Source: Leguminivora glycinivorella (Eukaryota; Arthropoda; Insecta; Lepidoptera; Tortricidae). Taken from it: 64,000 nt of DNA. The DNA is taken from assembly GCF_023078275.1 (NCBI RefSeq), contig NC_062977.1, forward strand, positions 19,700,585 through 19,764,584, read 5' to 3'. Made by a program: the position numbers and the translations under genes. Below the pieces are notes generated by a model. It made no database searches, had not been told where the DNA came from, and worked only from the letters and a program-made list of their open reading frames with translations. Positions 1 to 12,700 of this stretch are shown one piece after another (the stretch's first letter is position 1; every line of letters begins with the position of its first letter).

Positions 1-574
1 ATAAAATGCAACTATGCAGTTACTAACACATTCTAAGTGATATAGGTAACTTTGCTATGGTGATGTCATCATTGCGTTAGTGTTAGTGTTTATAATGAAT
101 AAACGAATCCTCTTTTACTTAGAACGAACAAACTAATCCTCTATAAAAGGGAATTAATTATGCAAAGATCCTACACGAGTTGTTTTATTCCCGACATAGA
201 TATATTTACTAGTATTGTTGAAATTGAAACTTTCCGCTGATTATTTAAATTTCCTATAGACATTCCCACTGTGGGAGTAGGATGTAGGCTACAATGCCTG
301 CTTACTTTCAGACGGGCCGTATGCTCGTGTGCCACCATAAAAAAATCCACTGGAACCTTATTTATAAATCTACAACATGTCTGCACAAGTTTATAGCGAA
401 AACTAGCGCCGCGTAGATTTAAATCTACAACATGTCTGCACAAGTTCATAACTAGATTTGTAAATTATAATTTTACAGCCTGGCAAAAAAGAGTGCCTAA
501 ACTCAAAAAGTGGCAACGATGTAGTGTTTTCCCGTTCTATTACAAAATATGTTTTAATATTAACATTTTTTTAG
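1..574. other. UBE3B intron, left edge; repeat remnants
   Basis: No exon is recognised before the acceptor at 573-574. The stretch holds a direct repeat of about 27 bp (around 366-392 and 421-447, both containing ctacaacatgtctgcacaag). It also has a phrase common in lepidopteran repeat tails (gacgggccgtatgctcgtgtg, about 312-332). From 474 it holds the start of a MITE whose complete copy sits at 33419-33572. Confidence 0.5.
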
Positions 575-763
575 TCACTTCTCCTCCGAGGGTTGTGTCG
601 CGAGAAAGTATGCCTCAAGAACGTCGCCTTGACAGCCGTGGTCACGCTCTCACTTCGGCCGCTCGTCTCCGCTCAATTCTCGGAGAAGCTGCTCACTATG
701 TACATCATACAGATATTATCTGTCCCAACGCTGGTGTTCCACATGCAGCAGATCTCGCCTGAA
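575..763 (+). CDS. UBE3B: UBE3B exon a (pre-HECT helical region)
   Basis: Acceptor ttttttag at 567-574 and donor gtgagt at 764; 63 whole codons. Peptide contains GLCREKVCLKNVALTAV and LYIIQILSVP-like helices (MYIIQILSVPTLVFHM) that match the pre-HECT part of UBE3B. Confidence 0.85.
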
Positions 764-3700
764 GTGAGTATTTTGATTGATGTAAAGCTTAAACAATTGA
801 GATCCTAGAATATTTCCCTGGAGCACTCCGTGGCTTTGTATGTGTTTATTCGACTTTTCTAACAAACTTTTTCTAGTTGCCAGCAGACCGTATGCCATAA
901 TCAGTGTATTGTTAACGGCTGTTGATAAAATCGCGTGAATATTCATTTTTAAACAGAATTATAAAGTTAATGATGTCGAATGCTTTCGTGAAGTCATATA
1001 TAGCCAGGGAAAATATTGTGCAGGTCCAAACTTCACAATAATCTATAATTTTTTTTTTCAACAGTCTATTGTGGCATTTCGTACGCACGCCATGTTCGAC
1101 AAATGCCTGGAGTTCCTCAGCACAGATCAGAACATGCGGATAGTGTTCAACACGCTCGAGGGAAACTACGCGCTGTGCCTTCTAGCTAACTTGGTGCAGT
1201 TGGCGCATTTAGAACGCGAGCATGCTATGGCGGAGAGCTATTATCCTACTTTTGTGGTGAGTGTTAAAGAATCGCATAATAAAAAAAGGTTTTCTAAAGC
1301 ACAATTTTTTTATGGTTACAGGTTTTTTGATTTTTTTTAGTATAATCTCCCAAAAACGTATGTTTTACAAATACTACATATTTATTACACTTTCATGCAG
1401 GTTAAATGTCCGAAATAGTGATGACTGTACAGAAGCCACTGAATATAGGGATTATCTTTACTTTCTTCCTCTTTCTAGTTCGTCTACAGTATTATTTAAG
1501 TCAATACAAACTGATGACAAAGTTTGACTGCAGACATCTAAATTTTTATCTTCACATGATCTCTTTATTAAATTAATTTTACGTTCCATAGCTTTAAGTT
1601 CATCTTGTAGCTCTATCAATTCAGATTCATCTTCGCATATTAGATCCATTGCTTCCATGCCGATTCTTATAACTTCTGTGCGCAAAGTAATGTTGGCAGG
1701 CTCTGACCAATATGCGTCTATGCGAGGGGTGCCTTTCCGCTTACGGTAAACTTTTATTTCATAACGTTTTCCGGGGCATGGCAGTTGTAATTTCGCTTCG
1801 CAAGCGTTGATGGGTATGCCTTCAAGTTCACGCTTACAATTGACCCGCAATGAGGAGGCCTTTAGCTCTTGCTCTGGTATCCCTGGCAGGCGATACGTCA
1901 CTTTATATTCCAGCAATGGACCGAAATTATCCGCGAACGAATTGTCAAGCTCTATCCAAGATATAGCAGCGGTTTGGGGCCATGTTTTTAAAAGCTTTAA
2001 ACCGACGATAGAATCAATCTTTTTAATCTGGTCCATGTTGAAATGATATGTCTCATTTGAGCAAAATATAGGGTTGCAAGACTGCATCACAAGAGACAAA
2101 TTCTCACCGACTTTTAAACCGTGGCTCCATACGTCGTCCATGCTCCATTCGCAGCTTCTAGTTTTCTTATTCCCGATGTGATCTTCGTACAGACGCATAA
2201 CATTCCCATCTTCATCCTCGTAAAATAATGTGAAAGTTACATACTGTCCAACCATGGACCATTGGCAGCTGATTTGAAAATTATATTCGATGCACCAGAA
2301 ATTTTCCGCCGCCGGCTGGTAGTCGAAAGCAACCACTAAACTAGCACTTCCATAGTTTAGCTCGTGTTCGCATTCGTACCACAATTGTAATTGTTCCTTT
2401 TCGTGTCGTTTCGTTGCAACTACAGCAGTATTGTTTATTCTGCGAGTTTGTACGTTCTGTCCATCTCTACGAATCCTTAAATTAGAATTACCAGAGCATA
2501 TTACTTCATAATCTTCACCAACCGGTACAATATAATTGACTTCATTGTCATTCCGCTTGTATTGCACATTAGGTGACTCAATAGTAATAACTGGTTTCAC
2601 GTTCACCATCAATTTTGCGACACAATTGTTTCCTTCATCTACGCACGTGTATTCATGAGATTCTATCTCAGGGTTGGCTATGAGCATTATTGTTGTCCTG
2701 TTTACAATTCTCGTAGGCTGTATGCCGTCATCCATGCTGTTGGTTTGATGTATCATATTGAGGTTTCTGGAGTTGGTGCCGGTGCAGAAGATGGTGATGG
2801 TGTCTCCGAACTGGGCGATATGATGGTCGTAGTTCTGTTCAACTCCGTAGATCCTGAGGCGCGGGCCCCAGCAGGCCCGGGTGCCTCGGAGCACTGTCAG
2901 TAAACACAACGCTGCGAACACACGCATGTTGCTCGGTGTCGCTAATTGTACTGACCTAGTCCTTCAGTGGTGACAGTTTTTGGGGCTTAATTATGAATAA
3001 TAGTTTATTTCCTTTTGACCAACAGGGATGTGTCGGTTAGAATTTCGACACTGTTTTTAATTTAAAATTATTCTTTTATTTGTATTTCCGAGTAGTTCAT
3101 TGTTTTTTTAGCACCTTAAACCTTTGAGAAATGTTATGATTGTTATGAAAGTGAAAGAAGAAAAACAGTCGATTGTTTTTTAGTTTTATAACCGTATCAT
3201 CGGTTAGTATCATCCTTTTAAGGTTTGACAAAGCCAAAATATTGTGACTTCGCGCAAGCGCTTTGATGTTTATTTTCAACGAGATATATATTCGGACGGC
3301 ACAACCCTATGGCAGTATTTTGTTTTCAGGATAATCCCGTGACTCGGGAAATTCGTAATTAGTTCAATAAATATCAAATGTCATGACTAACACTGGAATT
3401 TTTACAATCGTATGTTCACAAAATTCGACAAAATTGTATGTTCAAGTATTTCAAAGTATCCAGTGATTCTGAGCATAAGTGAAACTTGCATCTCTCGGAG
3501 CTACTAGTGTACAGCTGATATCTCTGTCTCTCTATCTCTCTGTCTCTGTTTCTCCCTCTGTAGCACTTATGCAAAACAATGGTAGAGAAAGATTATCCTT
3601 TCGTTGGCATATTGTATAATCTCTTTGATAATTTGGAGATAAATGTTCGTAAGCGCCTGTTTATTTTTGCCAAATGATTCTAATGCTATAAAATTGTGCC

Positions 3701-6700
3701 AACAGCTGGTAGTAACCCGCTTCCTGGACTCGTGCCAGCAATACGTGGTGTGCAAGAAAGGCAACCTGAGCAACTGGCACCCGGTCCTCGGCTGGTTCTC
3801 GCAAAGCTTCGACGCGTATCTTCCACCTACGATGGGAAATCTTCGCACGCAGGTAAATCTTTTATTAACAAATTTGTAGCCTGTATCCACATTAGAGATG
3901 GGCCGAATATTCGGTAAATATTCGGCATTCGGCAAGTTTTTCAACGTTCGAATTCGGCCGAATCGCCAATCTAATCGGGTTGGTTCGGTTCGGTTGTATT
4001 GCCGAATATTTACCGAATAAACAAAGTAAATAACTAATGTAGATCTTACGTATTCCATTGAATCATAAGCTCCTATTTTAGTAGTTTTCCAAGGAACTAC
4101 TAAAGAAATAATTGCTTATGCGTTAAAATATAAATACAAAGTTGAAAAAACCGTAGTTTAAGAGTTGAGAAGAGTTCAGACTTGTTTTAACTAAGTTTTA
4201 GTATCGTAAGAACATATTTATGTAAATAGTTTTAATCTTAACATCCGTTTTCTAAATATGGCGTAACTGAATATTCGGCCGAATGTTCGGTTTGGTAAGA
4301 GCTGAACCGAATGTTCGGCCGAATATTCATATTCGGCCCATCTCTAATCCACATCATTTGATATTTGCCAGTCGCTTTTCGGTGAAGGAAAACATGGTGA
4401 GGAAACCGGACTAATTCCAATAAGGGCTATTAGTAACCCTTAGGGCCACTTGCACCAACGAAAATGGAGAGTTAACCCAAGGGTTATCCCACCATTTTAT
4501 ACCACGCTTCCATCAGGCGGACCGTATGCTTGTTTGCCATGGACGTAGTATAAAAAAATGTGGAATTTGACAGATGAGTTAAGTGATTGGTGCAAGTTGG
4601 CCTTAGGGTTGGAAGGTCAGATGGCAGTCGCTTTCGTAAAACTAGTGACTATGCTTAATCTTTGGATTAGTTGTCAAAGCTGACCCAGGCTCCCATGAGC
4701 CGCGGCGAATGCCGGGATAACGCAAGGAGGATGATGATCCACATCAGAGTAAGGTTATCTATGGACTTGTTTCAACAAGTGTAAAAGTTTAAAACGATTT
4801 ACAATTTGTCTGCTTTGCCTAAAGGTTGACTGGTAGAGAATGCCTTATGGCATTAAGTTCGCCTTTTGTACTTTAAGGTTTTCTTTTGTGCAATAAAGGT
4901 TAAATAAATAAATAATCTCTGCATCTAGTGATGTGCCGACGGAAAGTTTCCAAAATTCTGATATTTTCACATAGGAAAACTTCGGAAACTTTCCATGCTT
5001 TGTATGGACAATTGTATGGGGGTTTTTTTCGTAAAGGTTTCGTGAATTTTTCAAGAAATTTAAGATTTTTTTGGAAAGTTTCCGCAACTTGCACATCACT
5101 ACTCGCATCCAATCAACAAGCCGTTAGACAGATAATTAACAGCAACAACTCGATGAACTTAGTAATCTAACTACTACGCTCAATTTAGGACAAGTAAAAA
5201 ATCTTGCACAAACATTTCACAAGAGTATACTTTCAGCTCTCCCTACTATGGGGAGCTCCACTGCTAAAGAAAATGCTGTCGTCTCCTCTAAAAGAGATGG
5301 TAGATGCTGGCATCAGCGGGGAGGAGGGCGCGGGGCCATCGCAGCCGTCGACTCCGGTGCAGAGCAACAACCCCGCTGCTATTATAAGGAGGGCTTTTGA
5401 GGCTAGAACTAATAGGTAAGATAAGAAAGTGTCTAGTGGTTGTATTAGAATAAATAGCCGCCATATTTAAGTTAAATAGTTTAATACTAATTTAATATTA
5501 ACTAGAATAGTTTTACTTTTTGTTTGCATTGTTTCAAACCTAAGCCGCATGGCCTGTTAATCTGTAATTGCTTGGTTTCCACGGGACAGGCTTCGCCTAA
5601 TAGTGTGGGACCATAGAACTAATTGTCTGTAAATCTTTATGTTAAATAAATATTTCATTTCATTTATTGAATTTATGACTTTTTAGTCCGATCTGTAAAT
5701 TACACTAAATCTTCGTTGAATTGCAATAAAAAGGCAATTTTTGAAAATGTAGTAACTTACGATGTGAAGGAGCATAGATTAATGAGAGTGAGAGAGAAGG
5801 CCCAAGCGTAGACTCTAGCTCGGAACACTAACCCTCCTTCTGTTATAAGGAGGGCTTTTGAGGCTAGAATTAATAGGTAAGATTTAATCATCTACTGTAA
5901 TCAAAATTAAAAAATGTCGGCTGCTATGTTAATCTTGTGAACAAGCGTGGAAAACGAACAGCATTTCGCGCGGCAAATTACCAATGTAGACTATATGCCT
6001 CGGCTCGGCTGAGTCAGCACGATCTACTACGTGAACTAAAAGAGTAAGAAATGAAACTTATGACTTATCAAGTTATCATCAACCACATTTGACAGACACA
6101 TCATCGTCACGCAGCAGACGTCTATGGAACTGCCCATACAATAAAATTTAACGAACGCTTTAACGGTGACAGACGGTTTTTTTTATTCGGTGGTTTACGT
6201 CGGTGGCAACAAGCATACGGCCCGCCTGATGGAAAGCGGTCACCGTAACCTATGGACGCCTGCAACTCAAAGAGTGTCCCATTAGAAACTTGTACACTCC
6301 CTTTTGCTGTGTTAAGTGTAAGTACACAGCAAAAAGGAGTGTACAAGCTCTAAGGAGGGTTCGGGTTGCCGACGACTCAAAGGACAATAGACGGAACAAA
6401 TTAGCTCCGTAAGTCCTCCCGACGTCAGCACACCGCACCCTCGACGGTATGATGCAACCGGCCCTTAATCCGATTGCATTTTGTCTGTAAAAGCGAACGA
6501 ACAGAATCCTAAATATTTTTACTGGTTGAGATTAATTTGACCATAAAGAATATATACACGTTGCGTGGTTTACATTGTTGGAGGTAACCTTTTGTACCTA
6601 CTTACTCATCCGATCCAATTGGTTCGAGTTACGTATTTTTAACAAATTCAACCTTACACTGTATGTTACTAACACATTTATTTTTATATTTTCAGGGCTA

Positions 6701-9700
6701 ATGCAAATAAAAACTACAGGAAACTAGGATCTCCCGATTGTACCAAAGCTGCGTTGATATGCTCGATGTACCACACGGCATTGCAGACTATGACGCAGGT
6801 CAAACTAGATATATTAACAGGTAAGATCTGATAGATTTCATAACAAAAAGCCAAAAAACTTACGATAAGTATCAAAAATTCTTGTAGTGTTATGGCTGGT
6901 CGAAAAATATGATAGTTCTCAGAGAGACGCTACATGACACCACAGACAAGACAATATATAAGTAGTATGTGTGAAATCTTTTCACGCCTAAACTGCCGAT
7001 GTTCTGACTGAAATAAAAAAAATCATTTCAAATATCAGCATCACTTCACGGCGAACAAGGTTTCGGGCTGAAGTCGGTATAAAGTATTTCATGAATTCTT
7101 GATAAGACGAAAAATAAGATGTTTTCACGTGTGCTTGATTTGCTACCTTTAATCACCCTGCCAATGGAGCCGTAGCTGATGTCCACGAGGTATCATCATC
7201 AATTCATGGAGTGGAGCGGCTCTAGGCGCCATACCATAGCCCGTGCTATTCCAAAATGGCAAAAAAAACTCATTTGCGAGTTTGGTAAAAAAAGGTAACC
7301 AAAGGTGCCATAACTCCATTTCGCTCTAGCCTGATTGAGTGCTCTGGACGGCGCTGATCAGCATATCAAATCACTTGAGTCCGCCGTACCGTCCGAGTCG
7401 AGAATACCAATGGAATATGCACCAGTTCTGGATTGTATTGGATTTAAAACACACTTTGCATACCTTTCAAAAATCCAAACTCAAGGTTTGTCAGCGGGCC
7501 ATGGAGCGTAGTATTTTGAGCGTGAAATTAACCGATCGCATTAGAAATACAATACTGCGCCCCAGAACGGGATTAACCGACGTAGCTGCAACTGCTGCCA
7601 AGCTTAAATGGGACTGGGCGGGACACGTCTACCGGATGCCGGATGCCCTGTGGGCCAAGAAGCCACACGTTGGGTACCACAAATTGTAAGGCGTCGCGGT
7701 AGACCTCGGCAGAGATGGCGTGACGAGCTTGACGCCTTTGACGAGGACTGGTGGGAGACTTCAGGGGATAGGGATGCGTGGAGGAATTTCAGGGCGGCCT
7801 TTGCCCAACAGTGGGACAATACGGGCTCTTAATAATAATAATTGCATACCTAAGCCTTTTCTCATCAATCGTGATGTTTCCAGGTCTTTGCAACCAAGAC
7901 GAAATATTATATTCTCTGTGGCAATTCCTCTGCACGTTGGGACCAAACTGTGGACTGAAATCATTTCTCGATCTCCTAGCTGTAAATACGAAGACGTCGG
8001 CGCCGGAGTTTCAGATGCTGATACTCTTCGCGGATTGTATGACGCATTATGTTACGTGAGTATAAATAATAGTATATTGTGCAACAAGGGAGGTAAGGGG
8101 GATTTTGTCGACGAGTGTTAATAACTCGCGACAGCCGCAGGCTGGAGAGAGTTATAGACACGAGTTTACAAAATCCTTACCTCCTGAGTTATACACAATG
8201 ATTTTCATCACATTTGAGAGGTAAACAGAAAAAAAAATCATAAGGCAAAACCTTCAATGAATGGCGGTGTTGTACTGCCCGTTGTTATGGCAATGCGATC
8301 AAGCTCAAATCGAGATGGCCGTCTCAATTTCCTGCCAGATTGTAAATTATAACGACTTATCTACGTAAAATTTACAAAATGAATGAAAATACACTGAAAT
8401 AATTGTAAAACACATATAAAATGCATTTTTCATACCGTATAATACTTTAATTTTTATAGCAATAGTCAAATTTTATTTGTGCAAAAAAATCCTTGGCTGA
8501 TTGAAACATCCTTTGCCTGAGGTATTGTACGGATTTTATTAATTTTTAAAACTAAATCCATTACTCCCTTGGGAATAAAATAGTACATTATTCTTCAGTA
8601 CACGTAGACGCAATGAGACCTTTAAACAGCAAATGTGATGAAAATATGATTATAACATTCTTGCACAGATTAACTACCCCACAGTAAGCTAAAAAGACTT
8701 GTGTTATGAGTACTCTAACAACGATACTTAAAATAAACAAATACTGTAGAAATTAACCATAATTTTATTCAGGAACAAATATAGGAGCTCGGGACGCTTG
8801 GAGGCCTTGGTCACTTTTTCTTTGTACCTATATTTATTTCAAGTTGAAGAACAGATATCTGTGCGCATCACTCAAATAAATAATAAAGTCGACAAACAAA
8901 CAATGTAAGATTTCATTTTTCAACTACTGAGTGTGTTGCCTGGGCCGAGGCACATCTACAGAATCTTGTCCTATTTGGCCGAATGACTCTGGCACCAGTC
9001 GCGATAGCTGAGGACACTGGTTCAATTCCAACCGTAGCCACTGGACACTTTGGTTACATTTTCTTAAACGACATTATTTTCAGTTTAAACTATAACTTTG
9101 TTTGTTTATTTTTGTTCAAATCGGACTCTGATATAAACTTTGTCCCATTTTACTTCCATGGGCGTTCATTTTCTAACAAAGTATCCAATAACCTGGTGTA
9201 AAATGTGACTAAACAATTTATTTTATTTTTTCAGAATTTTAGATGATATGGAAATGTATGAGCAACAAGAACCTTTCAAACTGCAAGACTTCGTGAACAT
9301 GTCACAGTTCCTGAACATGTTCGTTTATAAATCTATCATGAATCAATTATTTGGTGAGTGCACATATTTTAACTATAAAACTCCCGTGAGACTCATACAT
9401 ATTTAAAAATATTTTAAGCGGGTTACTCACGTATTAAGTCGATATAGCGTTCGACATGTTTCGGTTCAATTTCGAGAACCTTTCTCAAGAGTAGCGACCC
9501 CGCCTTTACATGTCGAGAGAGCGACGCATACTCAACACACACAGTGCACATATGTCTTAGCTCGCAAATGAACTCAGTAAAATCCACTGTTCAGTCAATA
9601 CTCTGTTGATATCTTGCTGTCTTGAGTGAACTAGCGGCGAATGCGGAGCACAGACTTTTGACGAGCATGTTACGCCGATTTTAGAACATAGCGTAACATG

Positions 9701-12700
9701 TTCGACACGTAACACACTCGATGCGAATTTTACATTACACCTTGTCACGTTCATATCATATCATATCATATCATTTATTGCATACACATGTGTTTACAAT
9801 AGGTGTTTTTATAGATTAGGTCACAACATGCACCCGTTAGGGTATAGCAACATAGAAAACTTACATACTAGATTCATTCATTAACATGCTTATTATTAAG
9901 TAAGAATTACATTAATTGCTTATTTCAAATTTAGATAGCTACTTAAAAATGTCAATTATTCACTACATTATACATAAAACTTAATTAATCAAAAATGTCA
10001 GTAAAGAATTCATCCACAGAATAATAGCATTTTTGTTGTAAAAGTGACTTGATGCTTTTATAAAATAATTGAGATGTTTCCTGTGACTTAATATTATTAG
10101 GTAACTTATTATAAATTCTTATGGCTGTATATTGAAGGCTGTTAGATAGCATTTTCATTTTTGAAGGAGGGATTACTAACTGATATTTTTTCCTAGCACT
10201 ACGAATTTCTGTAAATAGATGTCTATTTTTATATACATAGAGGGCTAACGTTAAAATGTACTGACATGGTAGTGGTAATATACCGTATTTTTTAAAATGG
10301 GGTTTACAGCTATCTGGGCATTGAATTTGGACCATGTTTCGGACACACTTTTTTTGAGTCATGAATAAATCATGGGCATCTGTGCTGTTGCCCCAAAGCA
10401 TGATACCGTAACTAAGCAGGGAGTGCGCAAGTGCATGATAGGTGGATAGGGCAGTTTGTATATTAGTTGTCTTCCGAAGGTTATATAAGGCGTAAGTGAT
10501 GCTAGAAATTTTAGATTTGGTCAGTTCTATATGTTTTTTCCAATTTACATTGCTGTCAATAGTGATTCCCAGCATTTTGAAATGATTGACTTCCTCAATT
10601 TTTGTCTTATTAATTAATATGTCAAGATTTAAAGGTTCTTTAAGTTGGTGGTGAAATTGAATTAATTTAGTTTTAGTTAAGTTGATATTAAGATTCAAAA
10701 CGTGTAGGCTATTGCTAATTTCGTCGAGGCAGTCTTTGATTATTTCGTTATAATTTTCGCTTTTACCAATTTCGAATAGTAACGAGATGTCATTCGTTAG
10801 TCATGACGTTAGTCAGTACCCACCTTAACCCACAGTAAATTTGTCGTAAATTGTCCACAGATCTGAAAAATATCCAAAGCAACGAATTATTTGCTTCCCT
10901 ACATACTCTATTGCTTAACCCACAGTAAATTTGTCGTAAATTGTCCACAGATCTGAAAAATATCCAAAGCAACGAATTATTTGCTTCCCTACATACTCTA
11001 TTGCTGGTTCTATACCGACGCGACTGCCGGCGTTCCTACACGCCCGACAACCACTGGCTGGTCCGCGAAATACGTGAGGGACAGTTCATGGCAGACTTAG
11101 AAAAGGGAAAGAAGCCACAGCAGGTAAACTATACTTATGAGCCGGGCCCACACTGCCCGAACAGCCTCGCGAGGCAATGCCTGACGCACAAAACGTCCGT
11201 GGCTCATGCGCGCACGTTTGCCTAGCCCGAACCAATTTGCTCGGCAAGATGGCGGCCCTCAGTCAGCTGTTCTAACATAGTCCTACTTCATAAAACAAGT
11301 ACGAGTGAGTTGTGTTACTCTACAGGCAACGCGCCAAATAAGAGCATATCTGATATTGTAAGTGCGTTTTCACATTATCCGATCCGATATCGGATGTAGG
11401 ACCGACATCCCATACATTTAAGCCGCCATTTTTGATTTTTGCTTTTGAAATCCTTCCGACATTCGATATCGAATCGGATAATGTGAAATCGCACTAACGC
11501 TCAACAATTTGTATATTGGGAACACACTATTCCAAGTATTTTTGCTATTTTCAGGTGCTGGTGCAAAAGACTCCGCATATGATAGCACATGGCGAAAGAG
11601 TTCGACTGTTCAGGCGAGCCGTTGCAGACGAAAAGGTAACACAATATCTGTATTAAGTAACTAACGAAAAATTACTTTGATATTTTAGATTGTCTAAATA
11701 ATCTAAATGAAAAAAAATATTACTAGTGTATGTAATGGAATTACTGCTGAGCAAATAGAATCTCACACACGAATAAAAATAGGAACACGATGATTATTTC
11801 TATGCGTGGTTTCAAAATCTATAACTGTCACTTACCCACAGGTGGTGCTAGGGCTAACTGAACGCGCTTGCGGTGGCCGCTCAACTTTAGTGACAGTCCG
11901 TCGAGCGCGCCTAGTAGAAGACGGCTATAGGCAACTAGCGGCGTTGCCCAGCCGGGCCCTTAAAGGCGTCGTGCGCGTACGCTTCATAAACGAACAAGGG
12001 CTCGACGAGGCGGGTATAGATCAGGATGGTGTTTTCAAAGGTTAGTGTGGCAGGGTCGCCATGTAAACCGAGATTATGGTATATCTAATATTTCTTGCAG
12101 CTTACTTTAGGGACAGTATGTTGAGTCTCGTAGAAGACGGCTTCATAAACGAACAAGGGCTTGACAAGGCTGGTATAGATCAGGCCGGCGTTTTCAAAGG
12201 TTAGTACTGGCAGGGTCGCCATGTAGACACAGATGGTGCTATGTCTAATATATTTGTCTTGCAGTTTATAGACATTAGTGATAGTATGTTGAGTTTCGTA
12301 GCAGACGGTTATAGACAACCAGCGGTAGTCTCCGTAGCCTATGGACGCCTGCAACTACAGAGTCGTTACAAAGAAGTAAAAATGTAATAAATGTTCTGGC
12401 GAATATTTTATCGCCCATAGCTAACGAACTGTATGCGATATGACTTTTGTTTCAGAATTCTTGGAGGAGACAATAAAGCGCGTTTTCGATCCGTCGCTGA
12501 ATCTGTTCCGAGTGACAAGTGAAGAGCGCCTCTATCCGTCGCCGACCTCGTGTCTCCAGGACAACCATCTACAGCTGTTCGAGTTTATAGGGCGAATGCT
12601 GGGAAAGGCTGTGTACGAGGTAAGAGTGCAATAAGTTTCGTAAGATTTTAAGGTGCTTCATCTAGGTTACGCGAAGCTTAGACCTCGCTTGATGGCGCCA

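Noticed and set aside
3567..4058. 163-codon minus open frame crossing UBE3B exon c and the adjacent MITE
   Set aside because: It reads through a real exon on the other strand and into MITE palindromes; no protein character.
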